39,907 nucleotides of DNA from Actinomycetota bacterium (GCA_012514635.1 JAAYZX010000062.1:1-39907), one strand, 5' to 3'. Counted from the stretch's first letter, positions 8,413 through 17,885 are shown. A program made the numbers and translations. The notes: a model not told the origin generated them from the sequence alone.

Positions 8413-8955
8413 GGCTTACCTCCTCGTTTTGGCGACCAGAGCGCGCGGAGCAATGCAGCTCTTGTGGCATGAGTTTGTTCAGAAGGTACAGAAGATCGAC
8501 CCTGGGTGCAACCCCGCGCCTTGCCTCACCCAAAAGGTACCCGAAATCGATTCGTTGCCTCAGCTGAGCAGATACTCGAAGCCGACTGCCGATTCTTGCC
8601 TTGTAAAGAACTTCCCGTGAGGGATGCGGGCGAGACAGAGGAAGTGGTCGGCGACCGGCTTCTTTGAGATCGTGGGGATGGCCTGCTTGCCCGCGTCCGC
8701 TACCGTGCCAAGCCTGTGTCTTAGCAGTGTCCTTCCGGTCCATAGTCGGCCACCCCCTTAACATGCGGTAGTAGAGAAACCGCCAAGCGCGATACCCATC
8801 CCCCCAGAGGAGATCGGGCTCACGACTCTGCAACAACCCTCGTTCCACCTTGCATCGCCAAGCCGACGTTGCTGCCGACCGTCAAGGCTTCTCTGCTCTG
8901 TGCCGACGATCTGGGCAGCATATGCGCAGCGTCGGTGTCGATGCCGATGCTGTAC
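8413..8955 (-). other. Long leader of the SLH peptidase gene, with a possible gene relic
   Basis: The stretch contains dyads that could fold in a 5' leader, for example GGGTG...CACCC (about 8506-8533) and GGTACC at 8536-8541. I could not fit it to a c-di-GMP, c-di-AMP or cobalamin riboswitch. Most of the rest is covered by a 66-codon open stretch described separately. No transcription terminator was recognised after the TolB-like gene. Confidence 0.3.
8560..8757 (-). pseudogene. Possible C-terminal relic of an unidentified gene
   Basis: A 66-codon open stretch with protein-like composition (for example KQAIPTISKKPVADHFLCL, then IPHGKFFTRQESAVGFEYL) ends at TGA 8560-8562 and begins directly after a TAA. 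It has no start codon or SD of its own. I do not recognise the family. It overlaps a longer frame on the same strand that looks like chance. It may be decayed debris or noise. Confidence 0.25.
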
Positions 8956-10695
8956 CTACTTCATCCAAAGGAACCAGAGCACACCGGCCATCTCTCCACG
9001 GGTAGCGGGTTGCCAGGGATCCCACTCCGGGCCAAAGCCCTCGAGTCCTGCCAGGACTCCATTGTACTCGGCGATGCCCATGGCCGCCGCGTGAACCGGA
9101 TCGAAGTTACCCAAGGTTGACACGAAGTCATCTGGAGGGGTTGCCAGGTCGAAACCCGGATGGAGCTTCCACCACGCGCGAATGACGAGGGTAACCATCT
9201 GAGCCCGACTCAGGCTCTGCCAGGGAGCAAAAGACGTCGCAGTGACACCATGGACCCATCCGTTATCCCAAGCCGCAGCGATGTAATCATTCGGATACAG
9301 GGTGGAGGGGTCATTCGCCCCTATATCCCAGAAGGGACTCGGCATCCCCTCCACGACAGGCAGCTTGAGCATCAGGGCCAGCATTTTCACGAACTGGGCC
9401 CTTGCGATAGATGCATCCGGTCGAAATGAACCGTCTTCGAACCCATTCACCACTTGGTACTCGAAGATACCCTCGATGGATTCCCGGTAGGGGGAGGCAT
9501 CGATATCGGGGAAGGGAGCCGGATCCGGGACCGGCGCCGTCAATGCATCAAACCGCATCACGGCAATCTGGCCAATCCTCCCATCGCATCTACGTACCCA
9601 TGCCAACAAGTCATCGCCCAACGTCGGAGCCGCGTCGCTTACATAGTCCTGAGTAATGCGTCGGGTGACACCAGACGGCACATGGTGCAGGATGATCTCC
9701 ATGGGAAGCGATGAAGATCCCATTCCCCAGGCCAGCCAGTCACCATTGGAACACGGCATAGCCTCCATGTAGGGATTCCAGGATATCCGTCGCGGTTGTG
9801 ATGCTCCCTTCTCCCAAAAGTAGACATCCGTCCCTCGATACTGCTGTTGCTGAGCCCACACCACTCCTTCGGGGGTTGCACGCAAACTTGTTTCGCGTTG
9901 CAAGTTGTCCGTCAGTCTCCTCGTCAGCCCATCTTCCAACCAGTAGGCGTACACTTCACTCCCAGCTCCAGGAGAAGGGTATCCTTCCCAAGTTACAAGA
10001 TCGGCCGAGACATGTGGATTGAAGTCCGCGTATTCGTTACTTGTGAGCCGGTGCGTTACTCCGGTCGCAACGTCGTAGAGGTAAATCTCGGCTTCCTCTT
10101 CATTGCCATACCTGTACACTACATGCCCGCCGTCTATGTCCAGCTCCGCCCGAAGACCGAAGTCATGTGACGCGCCCTCAACCACCACCCGGTAGTCTCG
10201 TGTTGCGTGGTCATACAGCCGGATGGTCGCTGTCTCGCCCTCGTCACACCACCACACAACCATCCCGTTTGAGGTATGAGGAACCAAATTGAGTCCTGGC
10301 CCTGAATCCAGCTTGAACGTCTTCGCTTCGGCAATATCGTAGCATTCCACATCCAGGCCCAGTTTACCGGTGTGGACGAGCCAGACAACGAGGCCGTCCG
10401 CGATGATAAGGGGCCATCCAACCAAGTGGCTCCCGATCTGCCGAATGTCGCCTGAGACGGCGTCATAGAGGTAGGCGTAGGTCACTCCGTCTTCATCATC
10501 GGCCGTCCACACAACCCAGCTGCCCCACGCGTCCGGGGCGCCACACCCTCTTGGTTCCTCGGTGATTATCGATATGTTGCCGAGCGGTTCCGCCAATGCC
10601 GGGGCCCCATACCCCAACACAACGCAGGCGAAGGCGCTCACGAAGAACAACACCCCGAGAGCCATCCCCCTACCTTTGAGCACTCCCCGTCCCAT
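8956..10695 (-). CDS. Exported TolB-like propeller protein with C-terminal SLH domains
   Basis: 579 aa. A signal peptide (MGRGVLKGRGMALGVLFFVSAF..., cut near PALAE, residue 36) is followed by six or more repeats of the form YLYDxxTGxxxRLTxx...VSxDLVTW, typical of TolB/PD40 propeller blades. Three SLH domains end the protein: FPDIDASPYRESIEGIFEY with GFEDGSFRPDASIARAQ, a second with TSFAPWQSLSRAQMVTL, and a third with PATRGEMAGVLW. The architecture matches the Asp-box neighbour with a different propeller. The start is supported by GAGGAGG ten bases upstream. Upstream lie a strong hairpin and a candidate promoter with a nine-G spacer. Function is unknown: probably a wall-bound binding protein. 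Confidence 0.87.
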   Translation of the reverse strand: MGRGVLKGRGMALGVLFFVSAFACVVLGYGAPALAEPLGNISIITEEPRGCGAPDAWGSWVVWTADDEDGVTYAYLYDAVSGDIRQIGSHLVGWPLIIADGLVVWLVHTGKLGLDVECYDIAEAKTFKLDSGPGLNLVPHTSNGMVVWWCDEGETATIRLYDHATRDYRVVVEGASHDFGLRAELDIDGGHVVYRYGNEEEAEIYLYDVATGVTHRLTSNEYADFNPHVSADLVTWEGYPSPGAGSEVYAYWLEDGLTRRLTDNLQRETSLRATPEGVVWAQQQQYRGTDVYFWEKGASQPRRISWNPYMEAMPCSNGDWLAWGMGSSSLPMEIILHHVPSGVTRRITQDYVSDAAPTLGDDLLAWVRRCDGRIGQIAVMRFDALTAPVPDPAPFPDIDASPYRESIEGIFEYQVVNGFEDGSFRPDASIARAQFVKMLALMLKLPVVEGMPSPFWDIGANDPSTLYPNDYIAAAWDNGWVHGVTATSFAPWQSLSRAQMVTLVIRAWWKLHPGFDLATPPDDFVSTLGNFDPVHAAAMGIAEYNGVLAGLEGFGPEWDPWQPATRGEMAGVLWFLWMK

Positions 10696-10715
10696 GTGCG
10701 TGCAACCTCCTCATC

Positions 10716-10750
10716 GCCGCCGCCGGCCGGAAATTGGGGCCGGCGGCGGC
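10716..10750 (-). promoter_or_regulatory. 13-bp perfect hairpin just upstream of the SD
   Basis: GCCGCCGCCGGCC and its exact complement are separated by a nine-base loop, in the predicted 5' UTR of the TolB-like SLH gene, ending a few bases before its SD. There is no U-tract, so it is unlikely to be an intrinsic terminator. It could limit ribosome access or stabilise the mRNA 5' end. Confidence 0.55.
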
Positions 10751-10780
10751 CATCTCCCTTATGCTCACGACCCCACTTCA

Positions 10781-10811
10781 AATATATTGCCTCACCCCCC
10801 CCCACTGTCAA
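10781..10811 (-). promoter_or_regulatory. Candidate promoter with nine-G tract in the spacer
   Basis: On the minus strand: TTGACA (10806-10811), a 19-bp spacer that contains nine consecutive G (10795-10803), then TATATT (10781-10786). A spacer of 17 is optimal for sigma-70 promoters, so loss of two G would give the ideal distance. It lies 86 bp before the ATG of the TolB-like SLH gene. Confidence 0.55.
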
Positions 10812-11051
10812 TAGGTAAACTGTCTTTCCTTCCTTGAAGCGCTGCTTCTCGACTGCACCGGCGGAGGGGTGCGACCGGCCTATTCCGCAACGCTTCCACC
10901 TAGGCTCGTACATGGATCATGGATATATAACCGGCACTCCCATATCCATAACATAGAAGCCTCAGAAGTCTCGGAAAGATACGGGAGGTGAGACATCACC
11001 ATCCCCACGTGATACTGGTGGCCAAGGGCTTTGATCCAGACGGTAGGGCGG
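10812..11051. other. Intergenic DNA between the giant ATPase gene and the SLH block
   Basis: No gene recognised. The base composition is more A/T-rich near 10920-10990 (for example GGATATATAACC). No terminator with a clear T-run was found after the giant gene. Confidence 0.3.
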
Positions 11052-14000
11052 TTAAGGGCGCGTGACCGCAGAATCAGAATCCGTCTGCGTCAACCTGAAG
11101 CCGACGAGCCTGGCAATGACGTGCTTGGGATCGGCTGTCAATGCACACGAACCGCTCCCCGGCACCACGTCAATCTCAAGGCGCAAAATGTCCCGGGCGT
11201 CTCCACCCCCTAACGCGACCGTCCGCCGGACAACGAAACGTCTCCTGTCTAGTTCTCCGTTCGTATCAACGATAACAATCCCCCCACCGGCAAATTGCCA
11301 GGGTGCACAATCGAAGACCCCCACTCCTCCGAGAGGAAACGATCCTCCGAGGCGGTCTTCGAGTTGATGCACAGCTAGTTCGAAGTCAAGAGTCCCAAGG
11401 TCACGCGATATGAACCACACATCATTCGCCAGCGCATCACCATCCACGAGGAACGCGTCCAGATAGGCCCAAGATCCCACCCGCTGAAGGGAGAGCTCAA
11501 GATCGCCGGCCAAGGTCGGGGCATCATTCGTTCGAACGTGCCGACGTGAACCGTCAACAACCTCAACGCCATCGACACCGGGTCCGTACGGCTCCAAGGC
11601 AGCTTCTTTCCAACCATGATCCAGGAGAAAGCGATTGGCTTTGGCGGCAACATTGGGAATTGGATGAATCGCCCATCGCTCATCATCGCAGGCGTTCTCC
11701 ACTACATACAGCCAGTGGCGCCCATCCTGCGCGGATTGGGCGAACTGAATCGCGGTGAGTTGGGGAGGTCGGGACCTCGTCCCATACTCTGCCTCCCAAG
11801 GTCCGCCGAGACCCTTAACTTCGATTAGACGCTCAACACGGTTTTCAGGACCACAGCGTGATTGGATATCAAAACCCGGATTGGCTGCTGGCATCACCTC
11901 AGGAAACCGGCCGCACTCCTTCTCATAGCTCAGTACACGCCGCACCGCGGCTATCTCGACGGGTTTCCAGCGCTCCTCATCCGACACGCCGCCGGGGTAG
12001 GCTTTCCGATGCGAGACTCCGGGTCCGCTAACCCAGAGCCGCCAGGGCGCCTGAGGCTGGGAACATGAGTAGGAGTCCTGCCAAGTATGGTGGGTTGGAG
12101 ATGACCCCGCAGCTTGGGCGTGATTTAGGCGGTGAAGTGCCTGCGTCTCCCCAACATCTCCCCGAGACCCTTGCTCCCGCTTCGACACATGGCGCTCAGT
12201 GTGGGCGCGAACACCGGCCTGCGACCTCGTCTCGGCGGCCGTCGTTTCCGTCGAACCCGAACCATGAGTTGAGGGGCCTTCAGCGCATGAAGAGTCATTG
12301 CCGTCCGAGAGAGCTACGTAGCTCTCCGTTGCGCGGCGCTCCAATGTCTCCAGCGCCTGTTGCAGAAACTCATCTTGGGACGATTCTTCGGAGGCCGCCT
12401 TGGGGGAATCAACGTCGCCCACGTCCATCGCTTGAGCCACCGAGACCGTTTCCGGATGCTCCAGGAGCAGGTGAGCTTCAGCGTAGGCATCAATGAAGTC
12501 CCCATCCCGGAAAATACACGCCCTTATTGCCTGCCGCGCCGGTGCGCTGGCGAATGCAGCCTCGATTTCGGTCGCCACGTCCTCAAAGACGACGCTCGCG
12601 CTCCCCCTCGCATATAGAACCTGGCCCTCCCAGACGGCGTTGGCCTCGAACTCCTCGGATGCCTGCTCTCCATCAAGAAACCATTCGGCCACGAGGTCCG
12701 TAGCCCGTAACCAGGTGCTGCAGGCCAACCGCCTTCCCGATTCGCGATCCATGGTGATCGTCTCTTCCTGGTCGGACCCCGTCGCCAGCCTCGATAGAGC
12801 AGCCCCGAGCCGTCGCATCCACTCAGCGCTGGCACCACCATCAGATGCGGCAGGGCGAAAACGTGTCACGCGCGTGACCAGTTGATTTTCAAGCAGCGGC
12901 AATCGTTGCAGGAGCGGATCGGTAGGGCCGAGCATGGAGAAGTCCGCCGTCTTTCTCACGATGGCATCCAGCAACGAATCTCGCGATGTGCGGCCGTTCC
13001 AGGACCAGGAGAACTCCGATGTGGCCTGCAGTCTGCCTCGCAGGTCAAGCCACAACCCCCCCTGGCTCCAAACCTTCGCTGGATAATGTTTCATCACTGC
13101 CTGGAAGCGCTTCTTTTCCGCAGAGGTCAACTGGACCTGGTCGGCAAGCCCCCGGATCCACGAAAGGACAGCGTCGAAAGAGGGTGTGAGACGAACACCG
13201 AGGAAATCCCACAGGCGGTGGAAGGAACTGATGAGAGAATGGAGCACGGGCCCACCGGGGACACCATCGGGGTTTTCCTGCGCCACTTCGTCGGACCGAT
13301 ACCACCCGCTCTCGCCAGGGAGCAGTGCCTCGACGGAGAACTCGCGCCGAAGTGACTCCGCCTCAGACTCCTCCAGGGTTGGCAGCATACGCTCTAATGA
13401 CTGGAACAATGGGATAGTTAGCTCGATCTTGGCATTAGAAGCGGCTGCATGCATCCTCAATCGAGCGAGCACCGACTCATAACCGTCGGGTTTGGCCTTC
13501 ACTCCCAGAGCGTCAAGGGCTGCGGCAAACTCCGGTTGGTCCCAGGCGAGCGCAACGAACTCCTCTGTACCCGCCAACACATGGGTCTCCGCTGTCTTTC
13601 TGTAGACCTGCTGCGGTAATCGCATCTCCCCAGTCTCGGTGGGAACACAAGCGGTTTGCCGCAGGCGAAAGAGCCATTCTGCAGCTACAGGGCCGACATT
13701 AAGCACACGCCCCTTCTGGCGAACAACGGCTTTCTCGGTCTTCTTCCAGCGCGGCGACCACGAACGGAGTATCCGCCAGGCTATCTCGGACCAAATGCTA
13801 GGCCTCTCTTGCGCCTCTTCCTGCCAATGTCGCCAGTACGACTCCGGCCAGTCGTAGGTATCCACCGGGTACCAATGTGTCTTTAAGGGGTACGAATCTG
13901 GCTCTTTGCCTCCCCTTTCGCAGCAGAAGGCTTCCAGAGCACTCCGCTTGTCGAACACGTGCTTGTAAGGAGACCCTGCGGTGTATGTGTGCTGCGGCAT

Positions 14001-16100
14001 AGGGAACTCAGACAAGCCCAGCTTATCGGGATCCCGCATCCATTCCAGGAGGTGTTCGCGCTCGGCGCGATCCAAGCCAGTCCAGTGGGCATCAGAGACC
14101 ACTTGGACAGCCGCGCCATCTTGAGGCAGCAGCCTGTCGATATCGCTGTTAACGCAGAGCAGGGGGTGGTCGCCGGCAACAACCCACGACCCATCACTGC
14201 ATAGCAAACGCAATTCGTTGAGCCCGAAAAGCACTGAAACATTCAGTCGGGCGGCTATGCGTACGACTTCGATAGCAACTTCCGGGTCGATAGGATCCGA
14301 TGAAAAGATGGCGCGTATCGAACGCAAGACCAGATCCTCGTCCGACACAGAGCGCTCCAACTCAGTTTTCTCCCAAGCCTGCACCAGAGCGTGCGCCGCG
14401 CCCTTCGCCTCTTTCAAGCCCTCGATCTCGGCCAAGGACCCAAGGGCCGCCGCCTCCCGCCGACTCAATCCACGCATGAATTGCAGCCAGGAACGATGGA
14501 CCGTATGCAAGGGAGCAGTAAGAATCTCCCACTCCTCGTCCGTGCAGGACTTTGGTTTCTGAGGAGACGCGATCATCACGTTTGCGGCCCCCAAGCTTGT
14601 ATGGTGAGATTGAGGCACGACATGGGCGGTGCGCCACCAAGAATCGGAACGCCAACCTTGCGACCGCGTCGCTTCGGCTGCCATCCGCCAAACGTGAACC
14701 AGGTCCTCGACCTTGGTGAGGCGGGGCACTGTTCCCTCTGTTGAACTACCCAGACGATCCAGTATCTGTTTTGGTTTGGTGACTTCGCAGAACCCCCAGC
14801 TTTCCAGTCTTTCCCGCTGCTGAAGGTCGACCTCATCAGCCAGCAAGGCGGTCTTTCCGGGTGAAAAAAGATCGAGGGCCGTATCACGTCCCCAGGTAGC
14901 CACGACTTCCGACGGGAGAGCGGCCACAGAGTCGGTCATCTGCAGGCTACCGTCGGCGCACAACAACACTGCCCTTCCCTGCAAGCCCTTTTGGAAGGCC
15001 CGCGACATGATGCTAGAGCACTCTTCAGCCAGTGACGTGCTGCCGGTTTGGAGCAGCGGCGGAAGCAAGGAGTAGGCGCGGGCGCGATCGTCCAAAGACA
15101 GGGCCGGCTGGCCAAGCCAGGCAAGCAGCGCGTCTGACAACAGACGGCCGATTCTCTCCAGGAGCCAGCGGTTGGTGGGCGAGGTGGAAGGCTCCTTGAT
15201 GCGTTCCCGAGCCGGATCCTGGATGAATGGGGCGTGACAGCTGAAGCCAAGCGGAACATCTACTTCGGTGGGGAGAAATGCGTACAGACTGTTCCTTCCC
15301 GCGAAGCCCAGCATCAAGACCACTTCGCAGGGCGGCAACTCCAGACCACTCTCGTTGCGGACTTCGCGAACTTCAGCGAGGCACTCGGGCGGAAATGCTT
15401 CCCGTTCACTACGCACCACCAGCAGACCTTCGTCCGGACCGCCGGGTACATGGACGTAAGAACTGCCGGAACAGGGGCCGGGGCGAAGGAACGTGCGCCG
15501 TACGGTTACTTCACCGAAAGTGATCTCCTCCAATGACTTGAATAGAAGAAGCGGTAGTGCGCTGTCAGCCCATCGGGCAAGCTGTTGTCCAACCGCCTCT
15601 TCTGCTGCGGGTTCCTTTACCGCTACCTCAATGCGCGTATCCCCGTCGCTTGTGGTGCGATTCGTCCATTCAGGCAGCGTGAACATGTCTTTGTGGAACA
15701 CGCAACTCAGTGTCGGTGTACGCACGTGAACGTCGGGCCCGAGCGAGAACAGGGATTTGAACCCCACCCCACGGAAGCCTATGGTCATGAGCGAGCGCTT
15801 ATTCGAGTAGGCGAAACTACAGAGAGAGCTGAACTCCTCTTCCGTGAAATCCCGTCCGTTGTGCGCGAACACGAAGCGGCCATCGACAACCGTGACGCTG
15901 ACTCGGGAGGCGCCGGCATCATCGGCATTCTGAAGTAACTCCGATATGACGTGGCGCGGGTTCTGCACTTGTTCGAAGAGTTGCTGCCATCCACCAGCGA
16001 GCCATGGCCGCTGAGCCCAAAGCAGCCAGTCCTCTTCGCAACGCCTGCGTACTGAATCGAAGTAAGCGGGGGCAACCGCAGTGCCATCCGTTCGTTTCAC
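11052..16100 (-). CDS. Giant NOV/sacsin-like protein: GHKL ATPase domain plus C-terminal DUF3883
   Basis: 1682 aa. The N-terminus is a Bergerat-fold (GHKL/HSP90-type) ATPase like sacsin and plant NO VEIN: E54...N58-ADDA in the N-box, the AHNGRDF segment (79-85), and GFRGVGFKS (108-116) as the glycine-rich lid. A long helical middle (about 350-1280) has no recognised domain. About residues 1385-1500 form a DUF3883 domain; GFD near 1409 and IEVKG near 1427 are the acidic and E-x-K residues expected of a PD-(D/E)XK-like nuclease fold. About 180 extra residues follow. GTG start with GGAGGTGG nine bases upstream. Such proteins recur in bacterial defence islands; a nucleotide-driven nuclease is my inference. 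It stands alone, 6.4 kb from the DISARM operon. Confidence 0.85.
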   Translation of the reverse strand: MKRTDGTAVAPAYFDSVRRRCEEDWLLWAQRPWLAGGWQQLFEQVQNPRHVISELLQNADDAGASRVSVTVVDGRFVFAHNGRDFTEEEFSSLCSFAYSNKRSLMTIGFRGVGFKSLFSLGPDVHVRTPTLSCVFHKDMFTLPEWTNRTTSDGDTRIEVAVKEPAAEEAVGQQLARWADSALPLLLFKSLEEITFGEVTVRRTFLRPGPCSGSSYVHVPGGPDEGLLVVRSEREAFPPECLAEVREVRNESGLELPPCEVVLMLGFAGRNSLYAFLPTEVDVPLGFSCHAPFIQDPARERIKEPSTSPTNRWLLERIGRLLSDALLAWLGQPALSLDDRARAYSLLPPLLQTGSTSLAEECSSIMSRAFQKGLQGRAVLLCADGSLQMTDSVAALPSEVVATWGRDTALDLFSPGKTALLADEVDLQQRERLESWGFCEVTKPKQILDRLGSSTEGTVPRLTKVEDLVHVWRMAAEATRSQGWRSDSWWRTAHVVPQSHHTSLGAANVMIASPQKPKSCTDEEWEILTAPLHTVHRSWLQFMRGLSRREAAALGSLAEIEGLKEAKGAAHALVQAWEKTELERSVSDEDLVLRSIRAIFSSDPIDPEVAIEVVRIAARLNVSVLFGLNELRLLCSDGSWVVAGDHPLLCVNSDIDRLLPQDGAAVQVVSDAHWTGLDRAEREHLLEWMRDPDKLGLSEFPMPQHTYTAGSPYKHVFDKRSALEAFCCERGGKEPDSYPLKTHWYPVDTYDWPESYWRHWQEEAQERPSIWSEIAWRILRSWSPRWKKTEKAVVRQKGRVLNVGPVAAEWLFRLRQTACVPTETGEMRLPQQVYRKTAETHVLAGTEEFVALAWDQPEFAAALDALGVKAKPDGYESVLARLRMHAAASNAKIELTIPLFQSLERMLPTLEESEAESLRREFSVEALLPGESGWYRSDEVAQENPDGVPGGPVLHSLISSFHRLWDFLGVRLTPSFDAVLSWIRGLADQVQLTSAEKKRFQAVMKHYPAKVWSQGGLWLDLRGRLQATSEFSWSWNGRTSRDSLLDAIVRKTADFSMLGPTDPLLQRLPLLENQLVTRVTRFRPAASDGGASAEWMRRLGAALSRLATGSDQEETITMDRESGRRLACSTWLRATDLVAEWFLDGEQASEEFEANAVWEGQVLYARGSASVVFEDVATEIEAAFASAPARQAIRACIFRDGDFIDAYAEAHLLLEHPETVSVAQAMDVGDVDSPKAASEESSQDEFLQQALETLERRATESYVALSDGNDSSCAEGPSTHGSGSTETTAAETRSQAGVRAHTERHVSKREQGSRGDVGETQALHRLNHAQAAGSSPTHHTWQDSYSCSQPQAPWRLWVSGPGVSHRKAYPGGVSDEERWKPVEIAAVRRVLSYEKECGRFPEVMPAANPGFDIQSRCGPENRVERLIEVKGLGGPWEAEYGTRSRPPQLTAIQFAQSAQDGRHWLYVVENACDDERWAIHPIPNVAAKANRFLLDHGWKEAALEPYGPGVDGVEVVDGSRRHVRTNDAPTLAGDLELSLQRVGSWAYLDAFLVDGDALANDVWFISRDLGTLDFELAVHQLEDRLGGSFPLGGVGVFDCAPWQFAGGGIVIVDTNGELDRRRFVVRRTVALGGGDARDILRLEIDVVPGSGSCALTADPKHVIARLVGFRLTQTDSDSAVTRP

Positions 16101-16428
16101 GTCAGCTTGCCACCTCCAGACCTAGGATGACAGAGATCAGCCCTCAAGAGGCCCGTCCCCGCATCCGAAATCAGGCCAGATACTACGGCTAAAATGACGA
16201 CATGTGATCCCAGATGGTCCGGCCCATCCCGGTGCGGATACGGATGCTTAGTATTCTATCGGCACATAATTCGCAACACATTAAGCCATTTCTGTCTACA
16301 CGCCTCCTAGAGAATCACCTCCCAAGTGACTCCCTGGGGTACTAGGCGACACCACCATGACCGACTCGTGATGGATCCGCTTGACCCGAAGACAAAGGAC
16401 ATTGCCGCGCAGGCATGAAAGAGTGGAT
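16101..16428. other. Divergent intergenic stretch upstream of the giant ATPase gene
   Basis: No gene. On the minus strand it carries GCCGATAGAAT followed by an A/T-rich stretch (about 16245-16275) that could serve as a promoter for the giant gene, but no hexamer pair fits well. On the plus strand it leads into the pseudogene at 16429. Confidence 0.3.
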
Positions 16429-16960
16429 ATGAACAGCTCCGGCACTCACCTCTCCATCCCCACCTCAGCCGAGGTCGCACAAGCGGCCGCTCGCTTTCAG
16501 ACGGATTGGGATCTGATAGATCATCTGCTCTACGGTCTATGTCGCGACTACCCGGGTCACGGCAACCGAGCCGCGGTATATGCGAAGCTCGCGATGATCG
16601 ACCGCGTTTACGCTGCCGGAATGGAGCATCGGATCAGTCTACCTGCCGGCAGACAAGCGACCGAAGTGATCGCCGATTAGGAGCACGGGCGGCTCACATC
16701 ACTGCTCCGCGAGGCGGCGGCTGACGGCAAGTCGCCCCGCTTCTTCGCGTACCTAGTACCTGCACTTCCACAACCCGGTCGTTCCGATCTTCGACGACTA
16801 TGCGTGTCGCAGCATCATGCGGTTGGTCCGTTGGAGCAGCCGCAACCTGCCATTCGCCCTAACACCGACCGCGGATGCCGACTACTGTAACTATGCCGTC
16901 CGCTTCTTTTCGCCGTCCAGCGCCGATAAGAGGGCTTCAACCGTGGTATTTCGGCGGTGA
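16429..16960 (+). pseudogene. Broken gene of an uncharacterised family (internal stop, deletion, frameshift)
   Basis: The first part starts at an ATG (16429) and reads FQTDWDLIDHLLYGLCRDYP then NRAAVYAKLAMIDRVYA, stopping at TAG 16678-16680. The same frame continues with EHGRLTSLLREAA and SPRFFAYL. The next frame (from 16757) carries on with YLHFHNPVVPIFDDYACRSI and MRLVRW up to TGA 16958-16960. These pieces follow the order of an uncharacterised bacterial family that I recognise by its conserved KYLHFHxPxVPIxDS block. The segment between VIAD and EHGRL is shorter than expected. The gene is clearly dead. Its 3' end abuts an IS3 relic. Confidence 0.6.
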
Positions 16961-17105
16961 CTATGCCGCCGTAGAGCTGCTGGGTCTTCTCGAAAATGCC
17001 GATCTCTTGGCAAATCTGGCCGATGTGGCGGCTGGCGACAAGGCTGGCTTCCACGTCCCGAAACAATCTCACGATCTGCTCGGTCGTGTATTCCAATGTC
17101 GCCGC
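16930..17105 (-). mobile_element. Relic of an IS3-family OrfA transposase gene
   Basis: The minus-strand frame reads YTTEQIVRLFRDVEASLVAS, then GQICQEIGIFEKTQ and LYGGIVTAEIPRLK. This matches the IS3 OrfA helix-turn-helix pattern (YTxEQIVxxLREvEa...vCxelGIsekTyyrWrxxYGG...eaxRLK). The tyr-tyr-arg-trp piece is missing and the N-terminal Met and OrfB are absent. No terminal inverted repeats were found. It lies between the dead gene at 16429 and an SLH fragment, suggesting an old insertion. Confidence 0.55.
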
Positions 17106-17159
17106 ACCACAGCCGGTCGGGCTGGGCCGCCCACCTTGCCCGACCCCCCTGCAGAGCAC

Positions 17160-17375
17160 TCTACCGTCTTTGCAAACTTCTCCGGAGACCACTACCAGTG
17201 GGCGCGAAAAGCCGCCTACGCTGGACTACTCGACACCCTCCAGGGCATGGGTGGAAGCTATGACTTTTGGGCTTCAGCCACCAGAGGTGAGGTGTGTGGT
17301 GCTCTGCAACTTATTGCAGCGATAGGTAGCCCGGTCAGCAAGAAGGCGTACGGCATGATGAATCCTGACACATGA
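17160..17375 (+). pseudogene. Fragment of an SLH protein (last SLH domain)
   Basis: The plus-strand frame reads FANFSGDHYQWARKAAYAG, LLDTLQGMGGSYDFW and ASATRGEVCGALQ, then stops at 17375. It corresponds to the third SLH domain of the intact SLH proteins in this window (compare the PATRGEM and PATRGEV segments). Nothing upstream encodes the rest. It is on the opposite strand to all intact SLH genes. Confidence 0.6.
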
Positions 17376-17420
17376 ACCTGGGGGCTCAAGTTGTCATAGA
17401 AGGTGAGCCGGCGCACACGG

Positions 17421-17885
17421 CTAACCGGTCTTGTCGGCCCGAAATCCTACAAGCCGGCCCAGCGACTGTCGAAAGCGGTCCCGGTCTTCGTCGGTGAATG
17501 GTACAGGCCCCGGGGTGCGGCCGCCTGCACGCCGGTGCTGCTGCTCGGCGTGGCGGACCGCCAGTTCAGCGTCTATTGTCGCTGCGTGATAGACCCGGCC
17601 TCGAGGATCCACAGCGTAGGCACCTCTAGCGAGAGCCATGGCTGCGAGTCCCGTGTCATTCGTCACCACGATGTCGCCGGGGTGAATTAGAGGCACCATG
17701 GCAAAATCCGCCGCATCCCTTCCTGAGCCGACCTGCAGGATCTCGACCCCTACACGATTGGCAAACTGGGAAAGATTCTGCGATTCATTGGCTACCAATA
17801 CCACCGCGGCTGAGCGCTTCCGGGCGATGGCCAGAACATCGTGCGTCACCGGGCAGGCGTCTGCATCTACGAAGATCTTTGACAT
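17421..17885 (-). CDS. UPF0178 (YaiI/YqxD, DUF188) family protein
   Basis: 154 aa, the usual length. It starts at the ATG 17883-17885 with the family hallmark MSKIFVDADACPV and continues with the VVLVANES, VGSGRDAADF and DIVVTNDTGLA motifs seen in the PIN-like NYN/DUF188 group. The fold suggests a metal-dependent RNA or DNA nuclease, but no activity is established. A longer frame from TTG 17930 is less likely, since homologues begin at the MSKI-like residues. The SD is weak. It lies among decayed genes but looks intact. Confidence 0.88.
   Translation of the reverse strand: MSKIFVDADACPVTHDVLAIARKRSAAVVLVANESQNLSQFANRVGVEILQVGSGRDAADFAMVPLIHPGDIVVTNDTGLAAMALARGAYAVDPRGRVYHAATIDAELAVRHAEQQHRRAGGRTPGPVPFTDEDRDRFRQSLGRLVGFRADKTG

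Noticed and set aside
8480-8560. Possible c-di-GMP riboswitch in the SLH peptidase leader
   Set aside because: Only short pieces match (GCGGGGTT-like); the conserved core order is not present.
8303-8848. A 181-codon minus-strand frame
   Set aside because: It overlaps the start of the SLH peptidase gene and has an arginine-rich, shadow-like composition. A different frame in the same place looks more protein-like.
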